Of a stretch of 64,000 nucleotides of DNA, positions 1 to 7,857 are shown piece by piece (within the stretch, counting starts at the first letter, position 1; each line of letters starts with the position of its first letter). The translations under genes were made by a program, and so were the position numbers. Origin of the DNA: Clostridia bacterium (GTDB taxonomy: Bacteria; Bacillota; Clostridia; Christensenellales; Borkfalkiaceae); NCBI GenBank assembly GCA_017456055.1, contig JAFTKC010000010.1:1-64000 (forward strand), given 5' to 3'. A model generated the notes under the pieces. That model saw only the letters and a list, made by a program, of their open reading frames with translations. It did no database searches and was not told where the DNA came from.

Positions 1-76
1 GCCTCGGTAGCTCAGTAGGTAGAGCAAGGGACTGAAAATCCCTGTGTCGGTGGTTCGATTCCGCCCCGAGGCACCA
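1..76 (+). tRNA. tRNA-Phe (GAA)
   Basis: A complete cloverleaf begins at the first base of the window. The 7-bp acceptor pairs 1-7 with 66-72, the discriminator is A73 and CCA is encoded at 74-76. The anticodon GAA falls at 34-36 in a CTGAAAA loop. It is the first of three tRNA genes in a row; any promoter lies outside the window. Confidence 0.97.
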
Positions 77-87
77 AGTTTATTCGT

Positions 88-163
88 GCTGGTGTAGCTC
101 AACTGGCAGAGCAGCTGATTTGTAATCAGCAGGTTGCGGGTTCGATTCCAGTCACCAGCTCCA
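88..163 (+). tRNA. tRNA-Thr (TGT)
   Basis: The acceptor GCTGGTG (88-94) pairs with CACCAGC (153-159), the discriminator is T160 and CCA is encoded at 161-163. The anticodon TGT (121-123) reads ACA. It follows tRNA-Phe by 11 nt and is probably cotranscribed with it. Confidence 0.97.
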
Positions 164-194
164 AGCTACGCTAACATAGTTCAACTTAATATAT

Positions 195-279
195 GGATGG
201 GTTCCCGAGCGGCCAAAGGGAACAGACTGTAAATCTGTCGTCAGCGACTTCGGTGGTTCGAATCCACCCCCATCCACCA
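195..279 (+). tRNA. tRNA-Tyr (GTA)
   Basis: This is a class II tRNA with a long variable arm. The acceptor GGATGGG (195-201) pairs with CCCATCC (269-275) and CCA is encoded (277-279). The anticodon GTA is at 229-231. It is the last tRNA of the cluster and sits directly before a terminator. Confidence 0.97.
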
Positions 280-280
280 A

Positions 281-314
281 GTCTCAATTGCATTAAGCAA
301 TTGAGACTTTTTTT
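281..314 (+). terminator. Terminator of the tRNA cluster
   Basis: An 11-bp perfect stem, GTCTCAATTGC (281-291) with GCAATTGAGAC (297-307), has a 5-nt loop and is followed by seven T residues. It is a classic Rho-independent terminator. Confidence 0.93.
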
Positions 315-383
315 AACCAATTCTCTACTCTTCTCCTAGAAAAATCAAATAATTTTTTTATCATAAACTCTCAACAAAATATA

Positions 384-425
384 TGTATACACAAATTCAA
401 GTATAAATTTTAGTACGTGTATACA
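384..425. promoter_or_regulatory. Paired TGTATACA palindromes upstream of yitT-like gene
   Basis: Two exact copies of the 8-bp palindrome TGTATACA lie at 384-391 and 418-425, 34 bp apart, and both are followed by an AAATT-like tail. They sit just upstream of the -35 of the next gene, as an operator pair would. The regulator is unknown. The rest of the 315-440 gap is AT-rich with nothing else recognised. Confidence 0.35.
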
Positions 426-440
426 AATTGTTTTATTTAC

Positions 441-469
441 TTGATTTATAAAACCTAGAGTGATATACT
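441..469 (+). promoter_or_regulatory. Housekeeping-type promoter for yitT-like gene
   Basis: A -35 TTGATT (441-446), 17-bp spacer and -10 TATACT (464-469) lie 30 nt before the start codon at 500. Confidence 0.7.
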
Positions 470-499
470 TTTTTTGATAAAAAATTCGAGGTGGTTTTT

Positions 500-1399
500 A
501 TGGATAAAAAAACCTTTTATCAAACGGCGATAACATATACAATTATCGTACTGCTAGCAATATTACTCGCCTTTAACTATCAACTATTCATAGTTAATAA
601 CGGCTTTGCACCAGCAGGACTTAACGGTATAGCAACAATGATTCAATACAAAACTGGTTTTAGTATTGGTTATATGTCTATAATAATCAATATTCCATTA
701 TGCGTTTTGGCCTATTTTTTATTAGAAAGAAACTTTGCAGTAAGATCGTTAGTTTTTTGCTTAGTTTACTCTTTCACCTTTCTATTTTTACAAAAATTAG
801 GTTTAGAAAATTTTCAATATAACGCCGATGGTCACGATACTATATACCCTGTAATAATAAGCGGACTATTAAGTGGAATAGTTTATGGTTTTTGTTTTAG
901 GTCAAACTCGTCAACAGGTGGAACTGATATAGTTTCTAAATATATCAATCACAAAATTCCAACCTTAAACTTTTTTTGGGTAACGTTTTCTTTAAACGTT
1001 ATCGTTGCAATAATTTCTTTCTTCGTTTATGCTGAAGTAGATGCAAACGGCATCACTACGTACAACTATAAACCCGTTTGTCTATGCATAACATATTGTT
1101 TCGTTTCAAGTTATATGGGAAACAAAATTATTAAAGGAACAAAGACAGCACATAGATTTACAATAATCACCACCCATCCTGACGAGATAATGCACGATAT
1201 TCAAACAATATTAAGACATAGTTCCACCAAAGTTAATGCCGAAGGCTCATTTTCCCACGGCGAAAAATCGTTGATTGTTTGCGTAATAAACAAACACCAA
1301 CTTTTAACTCTTAAAGATATTCTTGCTAAATACGACAACACGTTTTCATTTAGCGAAACGGTAAATGAAACCTACGGAAACTTTAAGAAAATTAAATAA
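500..1399 (+). CDS. YitT family membrane protein
   Basis: This 299-residue integral membrane protein belongs to the YitT/DUF161 family with a C-terminal DUF2179 domain. About five or six hydrophobic segments fill residues 10-205, including a family-typical FAPAGLNGIATMI stretch near residue 35 and an FRSNSSTGGTD segment near 135. A soluble alpha/beta DUF2179 domain of about 80 residues follows. I chose ATG 500 because GAGGTGG (488-494) gives a good ribosome site; an in-frame GTG at 491 lies inside that site. The family's substrate is not established. A second YitT paralogue lies at 13767-14696. The gene is monocistronic, with its own promoter and terminator. Confidence 0.88.
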   Translation: MDKKTFYQTAITYTIIVLLAILLAFNYQLFIVNNGFAPAGLNGIATMIQYKTGFSIGYMSIIINIPLCVLAYFLLERNFAVRSLVFCLVYSFTFLFLQKLGLENFQYNADGHDTIYPVIISGLLSGIVYGFCFRSNSSTGGTDIVSKYINHKIPTLNFFWVTFSLNVIVAIISFFVYAEVDANGITTYNYKPVCLCITYCFVSSYMGNKIIKGTKTAHRFTIITTHPDEIMHDIQTILRHSSTKVNAEGSFSHGEKSLIVCVINKHQLLTLKDILAKYDNTFSFSETVNETYGNFKKIK

Positions 1400-1411
1400 T
1401 AAGCACAAAAA

Positions 1412-1437
1412 AAGACCGAAAAATTTCGGTCTTTTTT
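1412..1437. terminator. Bidirectional terminator
   Basis: AAGACCGAA and TTCGGTCTT form a 9-bp stem with A-runs before and T-runs after it. It lies between the convergent yitT-like and mrp genes and can end both transcripts. Confidence 0.9.
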
Positions 1438-1438
1438 A

Positions 1439-2260
1439 TTAAATATTTTCAATTTTTGAAATTGCTTTTTCTAGTAAATCACAGTTAATTTCGTCAACTC
1501 TTCCACTATCGCACAATTTAGTATTTTCGGTATTTAGTGGAAGTTTTGCAAGGACTTCTAAATCGTATTCCTTTGCGATATTATCCACGTTGCTCTCGCC
1601 AAAAATTTTGATTTTCTCGGCGCAGTTAGGACACTCTAGATAAGACATATTTTCTACAATTCCAATAATAGGAACGTTCATCATTTGAGCCATTTTAACA
1701 GCCTTTGAAACAATCATTGAAACGAGTTGTTGAGGCGAAGTGACAACAATAATTCTGTCAACTGGAAGTGATTGAAAAATAGTTAACGGAACGTCGCCCG
1801 TTCCGGGTGGCATATCGACAAACATATAATCAACATCTTCCCACGCAACGTCAGACCAAAATTGTTTAACAGTTCCAGCAATTACCGGACCTCTCCAAAC
1901 GACAGGTTCACTATCTTTTTCTAAAAGTAGGTTTATAGACATCATTTTGATTCCCGACTTAGAAATAACCGGCTCAAGCAAAACTCCATCCATCGAAAAC
2001 GCCTTATCGTTTACGCCAAAAGCCTTAGGAATAGACGGTCCTGTAATATCAGCGTCAAGAATAGCAACAGAGTGCCCTTTTTTATTCATACTAGACGCCA
2101 AAATCGAGGTTATAAAGGACTTTCCTACCCCACCTTTACCACTAACTATACCAATTACTTTTTTAACATTACTACGATTATTTTGCTTTACTCTAATATC
2201 TTGTCTTTCTCCACAGGTTGAAGAAGAACAATTAGAGCAATCGTGACTACATTCACTCAT
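1439..2260 (-). CDS. mrp: Mrp/NBP35-type P-loop ATPase
   Basis: This 273-residue protein is a member of the Mrp/NBP35 branch of the MinD/ParA superfamily, cytosolic ATPases that bind and transfer Fe-S clusters. The deviant Walker A GKGGVGKS is at residues 41-48, and a C-terminal CPNC pair near residue 210 is the usual bridging-cluster site at a dimer interface. The first 16 residues hold five cysteines (CSHDC, CSNC and a further C), an N-terminal cluster motif like that of some anaerobe and archaeal homologues. An SD GGGAG is 5 nt before ATG. The gene follows the phosphopantetheinyl transferase by 9 nt and likely shares its transcript. Abundant Fe-S enzymes such as IorA are plausible clients, which is inference. 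Confidence 0.92.
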   Translation of the reverse strand: MSECSHDCSNCSSSTCGERQDIRVKQNNRSNVKKVIGIVSGKGGVGKSFITSILASSMNKKGHSVAILDADITGPSIPKAFGVNDKAFSMDGVLLEPVISKSGIKMMSINLLLEKDSEPVVWRGPVIAGTVKQFWSDVAWEDVDYMFVDMPPGTGDVPLTIFQSLPVDRIIVVTSPQQLVSMIVSKAVKMAQMMNVPIIGIVENMSYLECPNCAEKIKIFGESNVDNIAKEYDLEVLAKLPLNTENTKLCDSGRVDEINCDLLEKAISKIENI

Positions 2261-2269
2261 ACTAACTCC

Positions 2270-2812
2270 CTATAGACTGTTTATTTTTATAAGTTCAATC
2301 TCTTCGCTACAAACAACGCAAAGGACGTGACTATCATTATTATCTTTAATTTTGAAAAATTTAGACTCGGTCTCAACTTGCGCCTTAAACCTAGCCTCTT
2401 TTTCCGTCCAAAATTTTAGATATTCTAAAATCTTTTCTTCTCTATTAGAAAAACTTTTATTTATAGGATATTTTTTTTCTAAAAGCAAAATTTTTTCATC
2501 TATTTTCTCAACGTCAACACCTATTACACTTTTTGAAACGCCAACGCAAACCAAATTATTTGAGTGAGAAATAGAAAAATTTATCAATCCACTAAGAAGT
2601 TTCCATTTGCCATTTTCACAAGAAAAACCGCAAGTGAAATCCACGCCGTTATCTTTAAGAGCATATTCTAATAGTTTAGTTGCAAAATAACTTTGATATT
2701 TTCTTCTTGCGTCGCTTATCCTATTTACGTACTTTAACCTATCGGGACTTATATCACTAAAATCTCTCACGATTCCAGCAGAAGATAAGTCAAAATAATA
2801 CACTCTGCACAT
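2270..2812 (-). CDS. 4'-phosphopantetheinyl transferase (Sfp/AcpT type)
   Basis: This 180-residue protein would transfer phosphopantetheine from CoA to a carrier-protein serine. It carries the family signatures: a SISHS segment (near residue 80), GVDVE (the Mg2+-binding Asp and Glu, near 97-101) and FWTEKEARFKA (near 135). It is shorter than a typical Sfp (about 220 residues) and may be the cell's general enzyme for activating the acyl carrier protein encoded at 21794-22021. No Shine-Dalgarno site precedes the only Met, and a consensus -10 ends 7 nt upstream of it, so the mRNA may be leaderless. Confidence 0.85.
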   Translation of the reverse strand: MCRVYYFDLSSAGIVRDFSDISPDRLKYVNRISDARRKYQSYFATKLLEYALKDNGVDFTCGFSCENGKWKLLSGLINFSISHSNNLVCVGVSKSVIGVDVEKIDEKILLLEKKYPINKSFSNREEKILEYLKFWTEKEARFKAQVETESKFFKIKDNNDSHVLCVVCSEEIELIKINSL

Positions 2813-2819
2813 CCGAATA

Positions 2820-2848
2820 ATTATATCAAATTAAATTTTAATTTGCAA
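2820..2848 (-). promoter_or_regulatory. Promoter for the PPTase-mrp pair, leaderless arrangement
   Basis: On the minus strand TTGCAA (2848-2843), a 17-bp spacer and TATAAT (2825-2820) end 7 nt before the ATG at 2812. Transcription would start at or next to the start codon. Confidence 0.6.
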
Positions 2849-2887
2849 TAATATAAATATTATTTAATTAAATTAAGTAATTTTTAC

Positions 2888-2916
2888 TTGATAAAATACT
2901 TTTATTGTGTTAGAAT
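2888..2916 (+). promoter_or_regulatory. Promoter of pyrophosphatase
   Basis: TTGATA (2888-2893), 17 bp and TAGAAT (2911-2916) precede the gene, with its SD AGGAG at 2926-2930. It diverges from the PPTase promoter. Confidence 0.75.
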
Positions 2917-2936
2917 ATCAAAAAAAGGAGACCAGT

Positions 2937-3479
2937 ATGAATATTTGGCATGATATAGAAAGTTGTAGAATCACCCCCGAAGAGTTTATTGCCGTTATAG
3001 AAATAAGCAAGGGCTCTAAACAAAAATATGAGATGGATAAAAAAACGGGACTTTTAATATTAGATAGAATTCTTTACACGTCTACGCACTACCCTGCAAA
3101 CTACGGATTTATTCCACACACCCTTGCAGACGATAACGACCCGTTGGACGTGCTTATCTTATGTTCTGAAAGTCTTATTCCTATGAGTTTAGTTAAATGC
3201 TATCCAATAGGCGTAATCATTATGAACGATAACGGCATGCTCGACGAAAAGATTATAGCAATTCCTGAAACAGACCCTAACTACAATACGTACAAAAGTA
3301 TTCACGACCTACCAGAACATATATTTGACGAAATGAGACACTTCTTTTCAGTTTATAAGCAACTAGAAAACAAAAAAACTTCTGTAGACGTAGCACTAGA
3401 CAAAGAAGAAGCAGTTAAAATTATCGTTAAATCAATGGAAAATTATAAGAAAAATCTTTATGAATTGACTGCAAAATAA
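2937..3479 (+). CDS. ppa: Inorganic pyrophosphatase (class I)
   Basis: This 180-residue soluble enzyme hydrolyses PPi to two phosphates and so drives biosynthetic reactions. The class I signature DNDPLDVL (metal-ligand aspartates, near residue 65) is present, as is HYPANYGFIP upstream of it. I chose ATG 2937 because AAGGAG lies 6 nt upstream; a longer reading from TTG 2907 would start inside the promoter. The gene is monocistronic between its own promoter and a terminator. Confidence 0.93.
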   Translation: MNIWHDIESCRITPEEFIAVIEISKGSKQKYEMDKKTGLLILDRILYTSTHYPANYGFIPHTLADDNDPLDVLILCSESLIPMSLVKCYPIGVIIMNDNGMLDEKIIAIPETDPNYNTYKSIHDLPEHIFDEMRHFFSVYKQLENKKTSVDVALDKEEAVKIIVKSMENYKKNLYELTAK

Positions 3480-3498
3480 TAAAAATATGCACTAAAAT

Positions 3499-3523
3499 AC
3501 GCCTCTAAATAGAGGCGTTTTTC
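3499..3523. terminator. Bidirectional terminator
   Basis: ACGCCTCT (3499-3506) and AGAGGCGT (3511-3518) form an 8-bp stem with a 4-nt loop, followed by T residues on the plus strand and A-rich flank on the other side. It separates ppa from the end of the convergent aromatic-acid operon. Confidence 0.88.
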
Positions 3524-3525
3524 TT

Positions 3526-4716
3526 TTACTTTTTATAACTATCAATTAGTTTTTTAAAGGATGGTAGAGAGTTTTCAATTCTCTTTTTGTCCACACAATA
3601 TGCTATTCTAACGTAGCCTTTAACTCCAAAGTCGTCACACGGAACAACTAATAATTCATACTCTTTTGCCCTTTCAAAGAATTTATACGCATCATCTTCT
3701 AATGCCTTAACGAACAAATAAAAAGCACCGTCGGGTTTAACACACTCGTACCCCATCTCCGTTAGTCCATTATAAATTAAGTCTCGATTTTCTTTATAAG
3801 CACCAAGATTAACTTTAGCATCTAAATTATTAGCGACAACTCTTTGGAATAGACTTGGCGCACAAACGTAGCCAAGCGACCTACCCGCGCCACAAACAGC
3901 CAAGTAAATTTCTTTTGAACAATTCATATTTGGATTAACGGCAATATAACCGATTCTCTCACCTGGCAAGGATAAAGATTTAGAGAAAGAATAACAAACT
4001 ATACTATCGTCGTAATAGTTCATTATGAAAGGGAACTTTTCGCCACTAAAAATTAGTTCTCTATACGGCTCGTCTGAAATTAGATAGATAGGTCTGCCAA
4101 ATTCTTTTGACTTTTTCTTTAGTACATTAGTTAGTTTTACTATCGTTTCTTCGGTATAAACTACGCCACTAGGGTTATTAGGCGAGTTAATTATAACTGC
4201 TTTAGTATTTTTATTAATTTTCTTTTCAAAATCTTCTATATTCACTTGGAAAGTTTTATCTTCAGGCTCGGAAACAACGAGTTTTGCCCCCGCATTATTT
4301 ACAAAAACTCTATACTCGGTAAAGAAAGGCGCAAATACGATACACTCGTCTCCATCGTTAACCAATGCCTTTAGTGATATTGAAAGAGACGCTGCAGCAC
4401 CACAAGTCATATAAATATTATCGGCTGACAAGCAAAGATTAAATCTATCGTTTAAGTTCTTTGCAATTTTATCTCTACAACTAAAGTCCCCTTGAGCCGA
4501 AGTATAACCGTGAAGAGCAGTTGGAGATTGAGTTTTAAGAAGTTCTATAAGTGTATCCGTCACTTCCTTTGGGGGCTCTACGCTAGGATTACCCAAACTA
4601 AAGTCAAAAACTTTATCTGCACCAATTTCATTAGCCCTGATTTTGCTATATTCAAATATTTCTCTAATTATCGACCTCTTACTTCCCAACTCGTAGGCAG
4701 ATTTATTATAGTCCAT
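3526..4716 (-). CDS. PLP-dependent class I/II aminotransferase
   Basis: This 396-residue fold-type I aminotransferase is the last gene of the aromatic operon. The Schiff-base lysine is K246 in SFSKSLSLPGERIGY. The SPNNPSG motif near 180 and SDEPY near 215 (pyridine-nitrogen Asp) are present. In this context it most likely interconverts arylpyruvates and Phe/Tyr; that substrate is inferred from neighbours, not from specificity residues. I chose ATG 4716 because GGAGGG (4722-4727) is 5 nt upstream; a GTG at 4722 lies inside the SD. The start overlaps the amidohydrolase end by 11 nt, suggesting translational coupling. Confidence 0.87.
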   Translation of the reverse strand: MDYNKSAYELGSKRSIIREIFEYSKIRANEIGADKVFDFSLGNPSVEPPKEVTDTLIELLKTQSPTALHGYTSAQGDFSCRDKIAKNLNDRFNLCLSADNIYMTCGAAASLSISLKALVNDGDECIVFAPFFTEYRVFVNNAGAKLVVSEPEDKTFQVNIEDFEKKINKNTKAVIINSPNNPSGVVYTEETIVKLTNVLKKKSKEFGRPIYLISDEPYRELIFSGEKFPFIMNYYDDSIVCYSFSKSLSLPGERIGYIAVNPNMNCSKEIYLAVCGAGRSLGYVCAPSLFQRVVANNLDAKVNLGAYKENRDLIYNGLTEMGYECVKPDGAFYLFVKALEDDAYKFFERAKEYELLVVPCDDFGVKGYVRIAYCVDKKRIENSLPSFKKLIDSYKK

Positions 4717-5533
4717 ATTCACCCTCCATTTTGAGTAATTTTAATGCGTTCTTATAAAACAATTTATCATACGTTTCATTTTTAAGATTATATGATTTTA
4801 AGATCTTTACGTCGTCAACTATATCTCGCCAAGGACAATCGGTAGCAAAAAGCACTCTATCTTCACCATGCTTATCCAAAATCTTTTTAAAAAAATCTTC
4901 TTCAATTTCATGAAAAGTAAACGCAGTGTCGAAATATACGTTTTTCCCTGCAAGTAAGTCCAGAACTTCTCCCCACTGTTTATGCGCCCCGTAGTGCCCC
5001 AAAACAAACTTGTTGTGATCAACTTTATTAATCACTTTTAATGCGAGTTCTGGTGGGCATTTTACAGGCTCTCCCACGTATCCATCATCAATTCCTGAAT
5101 GAGTGACAACAATCAAATCATAGTCTTTTGCACATTTTAAAATTTCAATATATCCATCGTCGTCTATAAACGTGCTTTGATAGTCAGGGTGAATTTTTAC
5201 GCCCATTAGTCCACTATCTTTTATCAACTTCATTTTGTCTCTTATGTTATCACAAGCGGGATGAATACCAGCAAAAGATATAACTCGTTCCTTACCTTCT
5301 TCTTTAATAGCGTTCACGCTTAGAGCAAAGTTAAATATACTATCAAACTGAGTGGGTTTAGTCATAACTGGAAGAGCAACCGCAATATCAGCGTTTGCTC
5401 TTTTTAATGCGGAAATCATACCTTGATAAGTACCGTCAGTATAAGCCTTTCCGTTAGAATTTTCCTCAAGTTTTTTTATAGTCGAATATGCAATTTTTTC
5501 AGGAAAAATATGCGTGTGAAAATCTATTATCAT
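4706..5533 (-). CDS. Amidohydrolase-family TIM-barrel protein (ACMSD-like)
   Basis: This 275-residue protein belongs to the amidohydrolase_2 branch that includes ACMSD-type decarboxylases and lactonases. Metal-binding signatures appear in order: DFHTH at residues 4-8, GVKIHPDY near 130, VVTHSG near 160, LGHYG near 195 and a terminal ATDCPW near 245. The substrate is unknown. Its place between an ACT protein and an aminotransferase suggests a side reaction on an aromatic or keto acid. It starts 1 nt after the ACT gene and its 3' end overlaps the aminotransferase. Confidence 0.82.
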   Translation of the reverse strand: MIIDFHTHIFPEKIAYSTIKKLEENSNGKAYTDGTYQGMISALKRANADIAVALPVMTKPTQFDSIFNFALSVNAIKEEGKERVISFAGIHPACDNIRDKMKLIKDSGLMGVKIHPDYQSTFIDDDGYIEILKCAKDYDLIVVTHSGIDDGYVGEPVKCPPELALKVINKVDHNKFVLGHYGAHKQWGEVLDLLAGKNVYFDTAFTFHEIEEDFFKKILDKHGEDRVLFATDCPWRDIVDDVKILKSYNLKNETYDKLFYKNALKLLKMEGEYGL

Positions 5534-5534
5534 C

Positions 5535-5960
5535 TTACAATTTCAAAATATCTTCAGTGGTTAAAGTATTTATTCCACTTTCACCTAAAATCTTTTCAGC
5601 AAGTTCTGGGTTTGAAGCCTTTAGAACTACGAAAGCATTAGTTCCTTCAGTTGAAAGTCCATACATGTACTCAATATTGATGTCATTTTTTGAAAGTGTG
5701 TCTAAAAGCATTTGTAAACTTCCAACTTTATGCTCAATTTTAATAACTAAAACCTTAGTAAGCATTGTTGAAAAACCTTCTGCTGAAAGTTTTTCTTTAC
5801 CCTTTTCAGGATTATTAACAATAAGTCTTAAAAGACCATATTCAGTAGTATCAGCAAGACTTAAAGAAAGAATATTTACTTCGTTCTTTTTTAACACGCT
5901 TAACACTTCACCCAATCTACCTTTTCTGTTTTCAATAAATACTGAAAGTTGTTTTGCCAT
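5535..5960 (-). CDS. Tandem ACT-domain protein
   Basis: This 141-residue protein consists of two ACT domains (about residues 3-68 and 70-138) and nothing else. ACT pairs bind amino acids and act as allosteric sensors. Proteins of this shape are often found beside phenylacetate-CoA ligase and indolepyruvate oxidoreductase genes, as here. A role in sensing Phe or Tyr and tuning the neighbouring enzymes is inferred. It lies 15 nt downstream of paaK. Confidence 0.85.
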   Translation of the reverse strand: MAKQLSVFIENRKGRLGEVLSVLKKNEVNILSLSLADTTEYGLLRLIVNNPEKGKEKLSAEGFSTMLTKVLVIKIEHKVGSLQMLLDTLSKNDINIEYMYGLSTEGTNAFVVLKASNPELAEKILGESGINTLTTEDILKL

Positions 5961-5975
5961 AATTTTTACCCCTTA

Positions 5976-7274
5976 TTAATAAATTTTTCTATTGTCTATA
6001 ACGTGAACAGCTTTACCTTCACTTCTCTTTAGAGTCATTGGTTCTACGATTTTAATTTTAGCGTTAATTCCTAGCGCTTGGTTAATAACGTGACCAACTT
6101 TTTGAGTTAGTTTTTCTAACCCTTTTATTTCGTCAACAAAATAATCTGGATTCATTTCTACTTGAATTTCTAAAGTATCTAAGTTGTTTACTCTATCTAC
6201 TATCATCATATAGTGAGGAGCAACTTCATTTACTTCAACTAACGCCGCTTCAACTTGACTTGGGAATATGTTAACGCCACGGATAATAAGCATATCGTCA
6301 ACTCTTCCTTTAAATCTAGAAATTCTAGCACTAGTTCTACCACATTCACACTTAGAATAATCAATACTAGTTAAATCTTTAGTTCTGTATCTAATTAATG
6401 GAATACCTTCTTTTGTCAATGTAGTGAAAGCAAGTTCACCAAGTTCGCCTTCTTTAACGGGAGTTAAGGTCTTAGTATCAAGTATTTCAGGATAGAAGTG
6501 ATCTTCGCAAACGTGAAGTCCTTTATGGAAAGCGCAGTCACAAGCAACACCCGGCCCCATAATTTCAGATAGTCCGTAAATGTCGTGCGCAGTAATATGT
6601 AGGCGAGATTCTAGTTCCTCTCTCATTTTCTCCGTCCAAGGCTCAGCGCCACAAACTGCAGATTTTAATTTAATTTTATCTATCAATCCTTCTTGTTCTA
6701 AAACTTCTGAAATATACAATAAATAAGAAGGCGTACAAGCAATAGCGGTTGCGCCGAAGTCAACCATCATAGTAGTTAACTTTTTAGAATTACCCGTACT
6801 CATTGGAACAACGGTTGCCCCAATTTTTTCAGCACCTCCGTGCGCGCCTAAACCACCGGTAAATAAGCCGTATCCATAAGCAACTTGAACTACGTCGTCT
6901 TTAGTAATTCCAGCCATAGTCATACATCTTGCAACGCACTCGTTCCAAACGTCTAAGTCACGTCTAGTATAACCAACAACCGTAGCCTTACCCGTCGTAC
7001 CTGACGATGCGTGAATTCTAACGATTTGAGAATTAGGCACTGCAAATAAACCAAACGGATAATTGTCTCTTAAATCGTCTTTCGTAGTAAACGGAAGTTT
7101 AGTAATATCTTCAATAGACTTAATGTCGCTTGGCAACATACCTATATTTTGCATTTTTCTTCTATAGAATTCTACGTTGTGATAAACGTAATCAACTAAC
7201 TTTACGAGTCTTGCACTTTGCAAATTAGTTAATTCGTCTCTTGACATACATTCTTTTGTTTCGTTCCAAATCAT
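5976..7274 (-). CDS. paaK: Phenylacetate-CoA ligase (intact copy)
   Basis: This 432-residue member of the ANL adenylating superfamily would activate phenylacetate or another arylacetate with ATP and CoA. The phosphate-binding loop HASSGTTGK lies at 88-96. The core motif YGLSEIMGPG is near 235 and the C-terminal domain (GVNIFPSQVE onward) begins near 325. It is the downstream of two paaK copies that flank iorAB; the upstream copy is interrupted by a stop codon. Four cysteines near 245-310 (CDCAFHKG and CECG) are a pattern seen in this subfamily and could bind a metal. Confidence 0.92.
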   Translation of the reverse strand: MIWNETKECMSRDELTNLQSARLVKLVDYVYHNVEFYRRKMQNIGMLPSDIKSIEDITKLPFTTKDDLRDNYPFGLFAVPNSQIVRIHASSGTTGKATVVGYTRRDLDVWNECVARCMTMAGITKDDVVQVAYGYGLFTGGLGAHGGAEKIGATVVPMSTGNSKKLTTMMVDFGATAIACTPSYLLYISEVLEQEGLIDKIKLKSAVCGAEPWTEKMREELESRLHITAHDIYGLSEIMGPGVACDCAFHKGLHVCEDHFYPEILDTKTLTPVKEGELGELAFTTLTKEGIPLIRYRTKDLTSIDYSKCECGRTSARISRFKGRVDDMLIIRGVNIFPSQVEAALVEVNEVAPHYMMIVDRVNNLDTLEIQVEMNPDYFVDEIKGLEKLTQKVGHVINQALGINAKIKIVEPMTLKRSEGKAVHVIDNRKIY

Positions 7275-7286
7275 AATTTTCTCCCC

Positions 7287-7856
7287 TTAATTATTATATC
7301 CTTTATTAAACGCTAAAACGTTTATATCGATAGTTTTTGGTGGAACGGTTGACTTAATTACCTCTTCCCATTCACTCTTTTCAAATCCAATATGCTTAGC
7401 AGATAAGCCTAAGACAACTGAATTAAGAACCTTGCTATTACCTAAATCATTGGCAATTTCTGCGCCGTCTATAGCATGAACTTGATGATTTTGCTTTAGT
7501 TTTTCAATAATATCTTCGGGATATTGTTCAGCGCCAATTACTACGGGCATAGGATCAATTCTACAATCATTAACGATAATTATTCCGTCTTTTTTAAGAT
7601 AATTTACGTATCTTAACGCTTCTAATCTTTCAAAAGCAATTAAAATATCTGCATCACCTTCGTGAACGACTGGCTCGTTAACTTTGTCCGAAAATCTAAC
7701 GAACGTGACAACGCTTCCTCCACGTTGAGCCATACCGTGAACTTCCGAAATCTTAACGTCATACCCTGCTTTTAACGCCGTTTTACCAATAATTCTACTA
7801 GTTAATAGGGTTCCTTGTCCACCTACGCCGACAATCATAATATTTAAACTCTTCAT
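7287..7856 (-). CDS. iorB: Indolepyruvate:ferredoxin oxidoreductase, beta subunit
   Basis: This 189-residue subunit has the pyruvate:ferredoxin-oxidoreductase gamma-type fold, with MIVGVGGQG at the N-terminus and SEVHGMAQRGG near 45. With IorA it interconverts aryl-2-oxoacids and arylacetyl-CoA using ferredoxin and TPP. I start it at ATG 7856, 1 nt after the iorA stop and with AAGGTGG upstream. A longer in-frame reading would overlap iorA. Confidence 0.93.
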   Translation of the reverse strand: MKSLNIMIVGVGGQGTLLTSRIIGKTALKAGYDVKISEVHGMAQRGGSVVTFVRFSDKVNEPVVHEGDADILIAFERLEALRYVNYLKKDGIIIVNDCRIDPMPVVIGAEQYPEDIIEKLKQNHQVHAIDGAEIANDLGNSKVLNSVVLGLSAKHIGFEKSEWEEVIKSTVPPKTIDINVLAFNKGYNN

Positions 7857-7857
7857 A

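Noticed and set aside
1..314. Integrated element at the tRNA cluster
   Set aside because: No integrase, attachment repeat or change in composition follows the tRNA genes; the genes beyond are ordinary chromosomal ones.
5488..5979. Plus-strand 163-residue frame opposite the ACT gene
   Set aside because: It mirrors a well-supported ACT protein on the minus strand and shows no recognisable family.
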